Origin: a bacterium
GTDB taxonomy: Bacteria; Margulisbacteria; Marinamargulisbacteria; JAAEMD01
Assembly (NCBI GenBank): GCA_024225875.1
Contig: JAAEMD010000245.1
Location: 1 to 6,549, forward strand
Direction of reading: 5' to 3'
Length of the DNA: 6,549 nt
Shown: positions 1 through 5,045 of the stretch, piece by piece
Layout: the number at the start of each line of letters is the position of its first letter
Position numbering within the stretch: position 1 is the stretch's first letter
Program-made: the position numbers and the translations under genes
The notes under the pieces: model-generated
Databases searched by the model: none
Seen by the model: the letters and a program-made list of their open reading frames with translations, nothing else
Told to the model about the DNA's origin: nothing

Positions 1-75
1 TCATTTTTTACCTCGCTGATTTATTTCTTCTTCCTTATATTTTATCATCTCTGCTTAAGAACGACAGACTCCTAG
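1..75 (-). mobile_element. End of an insertion sequence (transposase-start end)
   Basis: Positions 55-75 are the exact reverse complement of 6294-6314, so this is an IS terminal repeat: 17 bp (55-71) plus an outermost palindromic CTAG (72-75). Reading leftward on the minus strand from this end, a ribosome binding site (GCGAGG, complement of 11-16) is followed after about 6 nt by ATG at 4-2. The first transposase codon therefore appears to lie at the window edge. The element body extends to the left, outside the window. The right-hand IS fragment has its transposase C-terminus next to its own terminal repeat, so both fragments have the same orientation. CTAG may be a target-site duplication rather than part of the repeat. 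Confidence 0.75.
55..75. repeat. Left copy of 21-bp IS terminal inverted repeat
   Basis: This matches 6294-6314 in inverted orientation at all 21 positions. The identity stops abruptly on both sides (54 against 6315, and 76 against 6293). The outer four bases are CTAG and the inner 17 begin TTAAGAACGACAG. It marks the junction between IS DNA on the left and interior DNA on the right. Confidence 0.9.
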
Positions 76-93
76 ATAAACTAACAAAAAACT

Positions 94-115
94 AAGCGCA
101 TAATACCAAACGCTT
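94..115 (+). repeat. Hairpin with core repeat GCATAATACCAAAC, copy 1 (candidate recombination or regulatory site)
   Basis: The stem AAGCG (94-98) and CGCTT (111-115) enclose the 12-nt loop CATAATACCAAA. The same loop occurs at 1731-1742 with different but still complementary closing bases (GGG and CCC). A T-rich run (116-128) follows, so weak terminator activity is also possible. It lies just before the first gene of the small-gene block. It could be a site for the tyrosine recombinase encoded at 3436-4479, or a shared RNA or operator element; nothing in the sequence decides between these. Confidence 0.5.
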
Positions 116-142
116 TTAATATTTTTTTAAATGGAGGCCATT

Positions 143-496
143 ATGAATACTCTTATATCATACCTGTATCGTGACGCAGATAATTACAAGGTTCACAGAG
201 ACGAAGTACTACAGGGAATACTTAGCCCTGAACAGAAACAAGCAATGTTTTCTAAATGTGATGGTGACAATGAATTTGTACCGGAAGATGTTGGCTTAAA
301 TGCACTTCAAGAGGAATTACAAGCATACGATAGTCAGGACTGGGATAGTGACCACCCAATACACGAACTACAAAAAATTGAAAATACCAAACAGGAGCCA
401 ACTATAACAATGACCGCCCAAGAGATATATAGCAAGTTCATAGGAATTGAGGCTTGGGATTCAGAAAAGGCGGTGCAACATATATTGAATAAATAA
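143..496 (+). CDS. Small hypothetical protein of the 'YLYRDADNYK' type
   Basis: A 117-residue acidic, soluble protein with no membrane segment or signal peptide. The start is placed at ATG 143 because GGAGG (134-138 region) lies just upstream; the in-frame ATG at 131 overlaps that ribosome binding site and is unlikely. The N-terminus (MNTLISYLYRDADNYKVH) resembles a widespread family of short uncharacterised proteins seen in anaerobic bacteria and often on mobile elements; this is from memory. The family part continues through an acidic stretch with DDW- and DHP-like residues (about 66-75). A distinct C-terminal part (about 88-117, TAQEIYSKFIG onward) looks like a short helical tail. A strong terminator directly follows, so the gene is probably transcribed on its own. 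Function is unknown. Confidence 0.75.
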   Translation: MNTLISYLYRDADNYKVHRDEVLQGILSPEQKQAMFSKCDGDNEFVPEDVGLNALQEELQAYDSQDWDSDHPIHELQKIENTKQEPTITMTAQEIYSKFIGIEAWDSEKAVQHILNK

Positions 497-528
497 GAAT
501 TCCAATTGAAACATAAATGGCTATTTAC

Positions 529-558
529 AACCCGTCCACTTGGGACGGGTTAATTTTT
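529..558 (+). terminator. Rho-independent terminator after the first small gene
   Basis: A perfect 9-bp stem AACCCGTCC (529-537) and GGACGGGTT (543-551) with a 5-nt loop (ACTTG) is followed by AATTTTT. It sits 33 bp after the stop of the 143-496 gene and just before the ribosome binding site of the next gene. The downstream gene would therefore depend on readthrough or attenuation unless it has its own promoter. Confidence 0.85.
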
Positions 559-575
559 ATATGGAGGATAAAACT

Positions 576-917
576 GTGGAAAGAAACGAAAATGTTGAAG
601 AAATTAAAAAGCTAAATGACCTATTGCGAGGTACTTTTTTGCGAAACCTTGGACAAGTATGTTGGACAGAAGGTTTTGATGCTTTAGAAGATGATGTCAA
701 AGAAAAAATGATAACCAAGATACGAGAATATAAAGACTTTAATAAGGGCAACGATACTTATGAAGAACACGATTTTGGGGCAGTTGAATATAAAGAAATT
801 AAAGTATTTTGGAAAATAGATTATTACGATCTGAAAATGGAATATCATTCACCAGATGCCAGCGATCCAAAAGTTACCAAACGAGTGCTAACAATTATGC
901 TAGCTGATGAGTATTGA
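576..917 (+). CDS. DUF3768 domain-containing protein
   Basis: A 113-residue protein starting at GTG 576, chosen because GGAGG at 563-567 lies 8 nt upstream. The longer TTG start at 540 falls inside the terminator hairpin. The sequence matches my recollection of the DUF3768 family along its length: 'LNDLLRGTF' near the N-terminus, then 'YKDFNKGNDTYEEHDFGAVE', then the core 'VFWKIDYYD', and the C-terminal 'DPKVTKRVLTIMLADEY'. The biochemical role of DUF3768 is not known to me. The family is mostly familiar from alphaproteobacterial accessory DNA, so a copy among Firmicutes-like genes is notable. The stop is followed at once by the ribosome binding site of the next small gene, so the two are probably co-transcribed. 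Family assignment is confident; function is not. Confidence 0.85.
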   Translation: MERNENVEEIKKLNDLLRGTFLRNLGQVCWTEGFDALEDDVKEKMITKIREYKDFNKGNDTYEEHDFGAVEYKEIKVFWKIDYYDLKMEYHSPDASDPKVTKRVLTIMLADEY

Positions 918-931
918 TGGAGGTTTGTGTT

Positions 932-1081
932 ATGCGTAATTATCAAGTATCTAAGTCAAAAGATGAAGCGTTAGAGCAAATTAAAGAACTAATCGACTCT
1001 ATTTCAGATGAAAACTTGAGGCAGGAGATTATCGATTTTGTATTTTCATTATATGAGCTATGTGAAAAACAAAGCCAATAA
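932..1081 (+). CDS. Small hypothetical protein (49 residues)
   Basis: ATG 932 has a good ribosome binding site (GGAGG at 919-923, 8 nt spacing), and the gene begins 14 nt after the DUF3768 stop, as expected within an operon. The product starts MRNYQVSKSKDEALEQIKEL and is charged and strongly helix-prone, with heptad-like leucine and isoleucine spacing (L15, I18, L20, I21, I24, L29, then IIDFVFSLYEL). It could form a small helical bundle or dimer. I recognise no family. Support comes from the ribosome binding site, the operon spacing and protein-like composition. Confidence 0.65.
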   Translation: MRNYQVSKSKDEALEQIKELIDSISDENLRQEIIDFVFSLYELCEKQSQ

Positions 1082-1110
1082 TATAAAATTAAGTAAGGAG
1101 TGAAATCATT

Positions 1111-1293
1111 ATGAAAAAATATCATACCGACGAAATAACAAATATTTGTTGTAACCATTACAATGAAGTAATTGAAAGTAAACAGGTAGCGCAGGAATTA
1201 ATAAAGTTCAGCAAAGAAGATTTAGTTGAATACCTATCCGATGTTATGACAACAGGTAAAATTAAAGTTTCAGATATACCGGAACAAAAGTAG
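1111..1293 (+). CDS. Small hypothetical protein (60 residues)
   Basis: ATG 1111 is preceded by AAGGAGTG (1095-1102), a good ribosome binding site with about 10 nt spacing. The product is soluble and has two cysteines near the N-terminus (ITNICCNHYNEV), followed by helical charged sequence (ELIKFSKEDLVEYLSDVMTTG). The cysteine pair together with His16 could be structural or metal-binding, but there is no second pair to complete a zinc site. It lies 29 nt after the 49-residue gene and 4 nt before the next gene, on the same strand. No family is recognised. Confidence 0.65.
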   Translation: MKKYHTDEITNICCNHYNEVIESKQVAQELIKFSKEDLVEYLSDVMTTGKIKVSDIPEQK

Positions 1294-1297
1294 TAAT

Positions 1298-1618
1298 ATG
1301 AAGGCCAGGAATCGACTAGCCCCCTATGCCTACAAACTATTTGAACAGGATAAAATCCTCATAGTTTATGAGGGTAAAAACAATAAAGAAATAAGCCTAA
1401 CAAATTCTATTGAAAACGTGATTTCAGATATAGAACAGCAAAGAGGAATTAATCATAACGATTATACGATTGTTCAATACAATAATTATGGCGAATATGA
1501 TCTGGTTGCGCTATCCGAGAACAGAAAGCCAAGCTGGGAATGCCTGCACAACGAAAAGCAAGATGGTTCAATTTCTACACAGCGGTTATTAGCAAAAATT
1601 AAAGCTGAGTTGTGCTAA
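1298..1618 (+). CDS. Hypothetical protein (106 residues)
   Basis: ATG 1298 lies 4 nt after the preceding stop and has no clear ribosome binding site of its own (GGA at 1281-1283 is too far), so translation by reinitiation or coupling is likely. The product is a soluble, mixed alpha/beta-looking protein. A probable beta-rich first part runs through 'KILIVYEGKNNKEISLTN', and a second through 'YTIVQYNNYGEYDLVALSE'. There is one Trp-Glu-Cys (about residues 80-82) and a terminal cysteine. I recognise no family. It is the last gene of the small-gene block. A promoter for the following non-coding region overlaps its last codons. Confidence 0.65.
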   Translation: MKARNRLAPYAYKLFEQDKILIVYEGKNNKEISLTNSIENVISDIEQQRGINHNDYTIVQYNNYGEYDLVALSENRKPSWECLHNEKQDGSISTQRLLAKIKAELC

Positions 1619-1637
1619 ACCAAAAATATGCTATAAT
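1610..1637 (+). promoter_or_regulatory. Extended -10 promoter
   Basis: TGCTATAAT (1629-1637) is a perfect extended -10 element (TGnTATAAT). A weak -35, TTGTGC (1610-1615), lies 16 bp upstream. Transcription would start near 1643. The promoter overlaps the end of the 1298-1618 gene and drives the gene-free stretch that follows. Confidence 0.7.
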
Positions 1638-1727
1638 GTCAAGGTCTTTATCCAATTGTTTGCGGATTGCAAAAGACAAAAATTGCTAAAGAAGGGAGGG
1701 CGGACATAGCATAGTAGTGGGAAACCA

Positions 1728-1745
1728 GGGCATAATACCAAACCC
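1728..1745 (+). repeat. Core repeat GCATAATACCAAAC, copy 2
   Basis: The 14-bp sequence at 1730-1743 is identical to 98-111. Its 12-nt loop CATAATACCAAA is closed here by GGG (1728-1730) and CCC (1743-1745), whereas copy 1 is closed by AAGCG and CGCTT. Direct orientation and the 1632-bp spacing mean the two copies bracket the block of five small genes. Confidence 0.5.
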
Positions 1746-1764
1746 AATTTAAATTCCCAATTTA
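1743..1764 (+). repeat. Tandem direct repeat CCCAATTTA, period 13
   Basis: CCCAATTTA occurs at 1743-1751 and again at 1756-1764, separated by AATT. The unit overlaps the right edge of the second GCATAATACCAAAC core, and AATTTAAATT (1746-1755) between the two CCC triplets is palindromic. It looks like a pair of protein-binding sites, possibly arm sites for a recombinase or an HU-like protein. This is short and could be chance. Confidence 0.4.
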
Positions 1765-1811
1765 TAGAATAAGACAAGTAAACGTATAACAATGATCATG
1801 TTGTGGTCAAT

Positions 1812-1846
1812 GCTTCTGAACTGTACATAGTTCAAGCGCATTTTTT
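1812..1846 (+). terminator. Rho-independent terminator
   Basis: GAACT (1818-1822) pairs with AGTTC (1829-1833) around the loop GTACAT. The stem extends past a 2-nt bulge with GCTT (1812-1815) and AAGC (1834-1837). GCA and then six T residues (1841-1846) follow. It would end transcripts from the promoter at 1610-1637. Confidence 0.6.
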
Positions 1847-1929
1847 GATACGTGGATTAATGCTTATTTTTTTATCAATTTAGGGGGTATATGTGCCTCT
1901 GTTTAAAAAGCAGAGAGGACAGGTGCTAA

Positions 1930-1998
1930 ATGTGTAGGATCGGGGCAAACCAACTGGATTTTGAAGGTTTCCTGTTAAGGGTCCACCCCTACGCATGA
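1930..1998 (+). promoter_or_regulatory. Structured leader / possible leader-peptide ORF upstream of the receiver gene
   Basis: Two overlapping readings exist. As RNA, TGTGTAGG (1931-1938) pairs with CCTACGCA (1988-1995) with one G-U pair. Inside it AAACC (1947-1951) pairs with GGTTT (1966-1970), and loop bases TGGA (1955-1958) can pair with TCCA (1982-1985) as a pseudoknot. As coding sequence, ATG 1930 opens a 22-codon ORF (MCRIGANQLDFEGFLLRVHP..., stop 1996-1998). It begins directly after the stop of a 12-codon ORF (1891-1929) that has a G-run just upstream. Either reading points to a regulatory 5' leader. I cannot assign it to a known riboswitch class. Confidence 0.4.
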
Positions 1999-2014
1999 TA
2001 GTGTACCATATTTT

Positions 2015-2036
2015 CTCCTCTTTGAAATTAAGGAGG
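2015..2036 (+). promoter_or_regulatory. Possible hairpin masking the ribosome binding site of the receiver gene
   Basis: CTCCT (2015-2019) is complementary to AGGAG (2031-2035), which is part of the ribosome binding site for ATG 2045. The loop is 11 nt. With the structured leader just upstream, this could switch translation on and off. The stem is short, so this is tentative. Confidence 0.35.
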
Positions 2037-2044
2037 TTTATTTT

Positions 2045-2422
2045 ATGACAAATAAAAAAATATTAATTGTTGATGACGACACGGCCTTATTAACTTTGTT
2101 TCAAATGGTTCTAGGTGCTGAATATGAAGTAATCACAGCAGCCAGCGGAACTACAGCGATGAGAAAGGCATCTGAAAACTTAGAGCTAGCACTTATTGAT
2201 TACAATATGCCAGGGATAAATGGAATTAATTTAGCAGAAAAGTTACATTTTCGTTTCCCTAATCTCAAAATAATGATTATGAGTGGAGTTTGGCATATTG
2301 AAAAAGAAGTATCGAACACTAGCGCAATAGGTTTTATTAGGAAGCCGTGTATGGATTTTGATGATATTTTGAACAAAATACTGCAAGTAACTAATCCGGC
2401 AGTTTTGGCGGGGGCAAGATAA
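2045..2422 (+). CDS. Receiver-only response regulator
   Basis: A 125-residue protein consisting of a single complete CheY-type receiver domain. The key residues are all present: acidic pair D10-D11 in 'ILIVDDD', phospho-acceptor D52 in 'LALIDYNMPGINGI', switch Ser80 in 'IMIMSG', and K100-P101 in 'GFIRKPC'. There is no output domain; residues 115-125 are only a short tail. Such single-domain regulators act through protein contacts or in phosphorelays. The ATG is preceded by GGAGG (2032-2036) at 8 nt spacing. The gene leads an operon with an HU-like protein, a two-domain unknown and a tyrosine recombinase, which suggests a signal-controlled DNA transaction. No histidine kinase is visible nearby. 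A long leader (1848-2044) precedes it. Confidence 0.9.
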   Translation: MTNKKILIVDDDTALLTLFQMVLGAEYEVITAASGTTAMRKASENLELALIDYNMPGINGINLAEKLHFRFPNLKIMIMSGVWHIEKEVSNTSAIGFIRKPCMDFDDILNKILQVTNPAVLAGAR

Positions 2423-2425
2423 TTG

Positions 2426-2713
2426 ATGATAACTAAAAAACAGATTTTGAACAAAGTCATGAACAGTAAGAATCTGTCACCAACAACTAATGGCAAACGA
2501 ATGAACAGGCATAAAAGACGAGAAATTTTTGATGCCATCTTTGATACTATCGGAGACTTTTTGGAAACAGGAGAGTCCGTTAGAATAACCGGCTTTGGAC
2601 TTTTTGAGGTTTTTGAAGAAAAAGGCTATTTAAAAGAAAACACCTTGGTCGGACATCGTTTAGGGGTGCAGTTTACCTTGAGCGGAAAAAGATTGAGGCA
2701 AATGAAACTATGA
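2426..2713 (+). CDS. Divergent HU/IHF-family DNA-binding protein
   Basis: A 95-residue protein. The start is taken as ATG 2426, 3 nt after the receiver stop (a TTG at 2423 is also in frame), so translation is probably coupled. The HU fold is clear in the centre: 'IFDAIFDTIGDFLETGESVRITGFGLFEV' corresponds to helix 2 and the first strands, cited here only as positions about 36-64. Two features are unusual. First, the segment between helix 1 and helix 2 carries an extra basic stretch (NGKRMNRHKRRE, about 22-33). Second, the DNA-binding arm is about five residues shorter than in HU, and the usual Arg-Asn-Pro tip is replaced by a KENT-like sequence. It probably bends or bridges DNA, perhaps as an accessory factor for the recombinase in the same operon. 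Confidence 0.8.
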   Translation: MITKKQILNKVMNSKNLSPTTNGKRMNRHKRREIFDAIFDTIGDFLETGESVRITGFGLFEVFEEKGYLKENTLVGHRLGVQFTLSGKRLRQMKL

Positions 2714-2741
2714 TATTTTAAAGTAAAGGAGTGATTTTCAA

Positions 2742-3422
2742 ATGAAAGCGTCAATAAAAACAGTGGATACAACTGTGTGTAGGCCAAAAAAGATTAAAAA
2801 AGTGGGGGCTATTGATAACAAGAATAGACATGAGTTTCCTGTTAATAGTTTTCTGCTTGAAGGCAGGCTTGATCCTGATAATTGGCAAAGCTATTCTATA
2901 AAAATAAAAGAACAAATTGGCATTTTTAAAGAACAGCAAAACTATACTGATATCCACTGCTACATTTCAGGATATACCAGATTAACTTTAGAGATAGTTA
3001 AGTGGTGCAACTATTTTGGAATCGGTTTTGGCGCTTATCATTACAACCCAGAACTAGAAGAAAAATATTCTCTTCAGAAAATTTTAGCGTGTCGCTGCTA
3101 TATAAAAGAAAAAAAATCTTTTGGCAATATAAGCACAAGAAAAGTTCTTGGCACAATGAAGAGACATGAAATGCCAGTAGATGATTATTTTTTACCAGTT
3201 AAAGCGGTTGATCCAGATAATATTGAACAGTACGAATTACCAATAGCAAACAAAGCTCTGGAAATAAAAAAACAAGGCTATAAAGCTATTGATTTATATA
3301 TCACAGGTTTTTATAAGATAACGCTTATGATTATTAAATATTGTCGTCTAAATCAGCTTGGCTTAAATGCATATCATTATGATATGGAAAAAGAACTGTA
3401 CTTAATGCAAACAGTACTATAA
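2742..3422 (+). CDS. Protein of two tandem copies of an uncharacterised ~95-residue domain
   Basis: A 226-residue soluble protein. ATG 2742 follows GGAGTG (2728-2733) at a suitable distance. Residues about 20-115 and 134-226 are clearly homologous. Shared elements in order are RHE-PV (29-34 and 141-146), a phenylalanine/leucine-rich strand, DPDN (44-47 and 157-160), then a Tyr-x-Ser/Thr-Gly core (YISGY at 74-78, YITGF at 186-190). These are followed by TL-x-I-V/I-K-W/Y-C (82-89 and 194-201) and AYHY (98-101 and 210-213), with Glu/Tyr/Gln/Leu at the end of each copy. The pattern suggests alternating strands and helices, possibly a Rossmann-like fold, but I cannot name the family or function. 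It lies between the HU-like gene and the integrase (13-nt gap) and is probably co-transcribed with them. Confidence 0.8.
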   Translation: MKASIKTVDTTVCRPKKIKKVGAIDNKNRHEFPVNSFLLEGRLDPDNWQSYSIKIKEQIGIFKEQQNYTDIHCYISGYTRLTLEIVKWCNYFGIGFGAYHYNPELEEKYSLQKILACRCYIKEKKSFGNISTRKVLGTMKRHEMPVDDYFLPVKAVDPDNIEQYELPIANKALEIKKQGYKAIDLYITGFYKITLMIIKYCRLNQLGLNAYHYDMEKELYLMQTVL

Positions 3423-3435
3423 ATAGGAGGGAAAT

Positions 3436-4479
3436 ATGTGTAATTTCGAAGATAAAGTTAAGGCTTTACCCAAAGTTTATCAGCAATTTTTTGAGTATTT
3501 AAAATTTGAAGAAGAGTCTCCAATGACAAGTTTGCAATCATATTATTATGATCTGACAACTATCTTTAAATACCTTGGTAACAATTTGCTTCTTTTAGAA
3601 AAAAAGAAGTTGCGAGAATATTTTCAAAAACTGCGTGAAGAGCAAGTAGTAAAAAAATCAACCAGAGATAAGTACAGATCAACTTTAAACAAGTTTTATT
3701 GCTTCGCAACTGAACAGGAATTAATATGCCAAAACCCAATGCCTCCAAAATCAAAAAAAACAGAATCTTTAGATGAGGAACCGCCAGAGCCATTAAATCA
3801 AACACATTTGGAAGTTATCCAGAAGATAATAAATGAGGCAATGAAAGCAGAAAAGGTGCGATACGAAAATAACGAAACTACAGATTCCGCATACTCAAAA
3901 AAGCTTAGAGAATTTGTAGGTATTTGCTTTCTGATTGATCTTGGCCCAAGAGTAAGTAATATCCGCAAGATATTTGTTCATGACCTTGAACTGGATGAAA
4001 GGATTACTCCTTATCCTGGATGCATGCGTGAAGAGGTATCTTTTGTTAAAGCACCTGGAAACAAGAACAGTAAGTACGGAAGGACTAGCGAACCATTAGA
4101 TCAGGCAACAGTTGATTTACTAAAAGAATATCTGGAGGTTGCAAAGGCTGAGATAAAAATAGGCAAAAAACCTCTTATAGATGTTAAGTGTGACCGCACA
4201 ATTCAGTTATGGTGCAATGCCCTAAAAGACAAGATCAATAACTATATACAAAAAAACGAAATTCACTGTAGCTATGTCAAACGTGTTACTCCGCATTCTT
4301 TTCGTAGAACAATAGGTACAATATTTGGCAAGGAAAATACCGCTATGGCACAAAAAACACTAAACCACCAAGATCCAAGAAGCTTGATGCACTATTTCTA
4401 TCCATCCAGAGAGGAAAAAGTTATGTTTAGAAAAAATGTTTTAAAACCCCGTCCCAGACCAGAAACAGTATTAAGTTAA
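3436..4479 (+). CDS. Tyrosine recombinase / integrase (XerC/D-like, complete)
   Basis: A 347-residue site-specific recombinase. ATG 3436 has GGAGGG (3426-3431) just upstream. Residues about 12-95 form the N-terminal SAM-like core-binding domain ('YQQFFEYLKFEEES...TSLQSYYYDL...RDKYRSTLNKFYCFA'). The catalytic domain runs from about 120 to 335. The catalytic residues are all visible: R172 (DLGPRVSNI), a beta-hairpin Lys in 'VKAPGNKNSKYG' (K205 or K210), H287-x-x-R290 (TPHSFRRT), H311 (LNHQDP) and nucleophile Y320 (MHYFYPS), nine residues after H311. A linker rich in Glu and Pro (about 108-120) separates the domains. No separate excisionase was found; the HU-like protein or the small DNA-binding proteins could serve. 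Its natural target is unknown, but the GCATAATACCAAAC repeats are candidates. Confidence 0.93.
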   Translation: MCNFEDKVKALPKVYQQFFEYLKFEEESPMTSLQSYYYDLTTIFKYLGNNLLLLEKKKLREYFQKLREEQVVKKSTRDKYRSTLNKFYCFATEQELICQNPMPPKSKKTESLDEEPPEPLNQTHLEVIQKIINEAMKAEKVRYENNETTDSAYSKKLREFVGICFLIDLGPRVSNIRKIFVHDLELDERITPYPGCMREEVSFVKAPGNKNSKYGRTSEPLDQATVDLLKEYLEVAKAEIKIGKKPLIDVKCDRTIQLWCNALKDKINNYIQKNEIHCSYVKRVTPHSFRRTIGTIFGKENTAMAQKTLNHQDPRSLMHYFYPSREEKVMFRKNVLKPRPRPETVLS

Positions 4480-4739
4480 GTGATGTTTTTATAAATTTCT
4501 CTTAGTAGCTTCACTGGCGACAAACCCAAGCCATTAGCAATACGAGCAAAAACACTAAGGCTACTATTAGGTGTGGTTGACTCGTTTTCTATGCGCTGAA
4601 TATAACGCCAGTGAAGCCTACTACGTTCTCCTAACACCTTTTGACTATATTTCTTGCTTGTTCGCAAAGCTTTTATAGTTTCTCTTAATGCCTTAATAAG
4701 TTTTTCATCTGGTTTAAAAACCGAATCTACGACTGCCAT
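4476..4739 (-). CDS. XRE-family helix-turn-helix transcriptional regulator
   Basis: An 87-residue protein from ATG 4739; a GTG at 4793 would add 18 residues (ending SRTTYLLFWNTLTS) that do not look like the family. Neither start has a clear ribosome binding site, so the choice is uncertain. The Cro/C1-type helix-turn-helix spans the middle: 'SQKVLGERSRLHWRYIQRIENES', followed by 'FARIANGLGLSPVKLL', which matches the usual 'sLakal.lsp.eLl' pattern. The gene converges on the recombinase gene; the two stop codons share TTAA (4476-4479). It probably represses element genes, its own promoter, or both. The region on its upstream side (4794-5075) holds direct and inverted repeats suited to regulator binding. 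Confidence 0.85.
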   Translation of the reverse strand: MAVVDSVFKPDEKLIKALRETIKALRTSKKYSQKVLGERSRLHWRYIQRIENESTTPNSSLSVFARIANGLGLSPVKLLREIYKNIT

Positions 4740-4901
4740 GGATGTAAGTGTATTCCAAAACAAAAGATAGGTGGTACGACTGATCGTGTACACAGTGGTC
4801 GTTTTGAGTTCAAATGTGATAAAAATACTTTTTTAAAAGGCCCCTAATGCTTCCTAATTTTAAAATATTCTCCCTATATCATTTTTGCCCAGACCAAGCA
4901 C

Positions 4902-4920
4902 GTTACTTGATAGTTACTTG
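4902..4920 (+). repeat. Tandem GTTACTTG direct repeat, 11-bp period
   Basis: GTTACTTG occurs at 4902-4909 and 4913-4920, so the two sites lie on the same face of the helix. CAAG at 4895-4898 gives a partial inverted copy just upstream. Such spacing suits operator sites for ribbon-helix-helix or XRE proteins, both encoded alongside. Confidence 0.5.
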
Positions 4921-4977
4921 CCAGTTTAAGCCTTAGCTTTTAACAAAACTCTCCAACTAACACTTGAGTAATAAAAC

Positions 4978-5005
4978 AGCCTTCAAAACATATCGCTTTG
5001 AAGCT
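4978..5005 (-). terminator. Hairpin, possible minus-strand terminator
   Basis: CTTCAAA (4981-4987) pairs perfectly with TTTGAAG (4997-5003); AG and CT can extend it past one unpaired base. On the minus strand it is followed by GCTGTTTTATT, so it could stop leftward transcription. No minus-strand gene is seen immediately to its right, so it could instead be an operator. Confidence 0.3.
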
Positions 5006-5045
5006 AAAAACAATAAGTTCCATTAAAAACAAACAAATTATTAAT

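Larger units (their letters stand above)
1643..1846 (+). ncRNA. Candidate small RNA or attenuated leader between promoter and terminator
   Basis: This stretch starts about 6 nt after a perfect extended -10 box and ends in a hairpin with a T-run, giving a predicted transcript of about 200 nt with no convincing ORF. A 5' hairpin is visible: GTCTT (1644-1648) with AAGAC (1673-1677), containing TTGC (1660-1663) with GCAA (1669-1672). The middle contains the second copy of GCATAATACCAAAC and a tandem CCCAATTTA repeat. I recognise no known RNA family. It may equally be a terminated leader of the receiver operon at 2045 onward. Confidence 0.45.

Noticed and set aside
1..48. Minus-strand ORF of 15 codons from ATG 48-46 in the left IS end
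   Set aside because: It has no ribosome binding site and stops at the window edge; the ATG at 4-2 with GCGAGG upstream is the better transposase start.
94..115. Resemblance of GCGCATAA to a dif/XerC half-site
   Set aside because: Only the left half resembles a dif arm. The right half and the central spacer do not fit, so I call it a candidate site for the local recombinase rather than dif.
540..575. TTG-initiated extension of the DUF3768 gene
   Set aside because: The TTG lies in the loop of a terminator hairpin, and the extra residues do not match the family; GTG 576 has a good ribosome binding site.
1941..1995. Possible c-di-GMP (GEMM-I) riboswitch, prompted by GGGGCAAACC
   Set aside because: The second conserved helix and its receptor sequence are absent, so the match is limited to a short string.
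2200..2538. Long minus-strand ORFs opposite the receiver, integrase and helicase genes
   Set aside because: They are antisense to well-supported genes, lack ribosome binding sites and have no recognisable domains.
4847..4936. Plus-strand ORF of 29 codons in the XRE-RHH intergenic region
   Set aside because: It has no ribosome binding site, lacks protein-like pattern and overlaps the GTTACTTG repeats.
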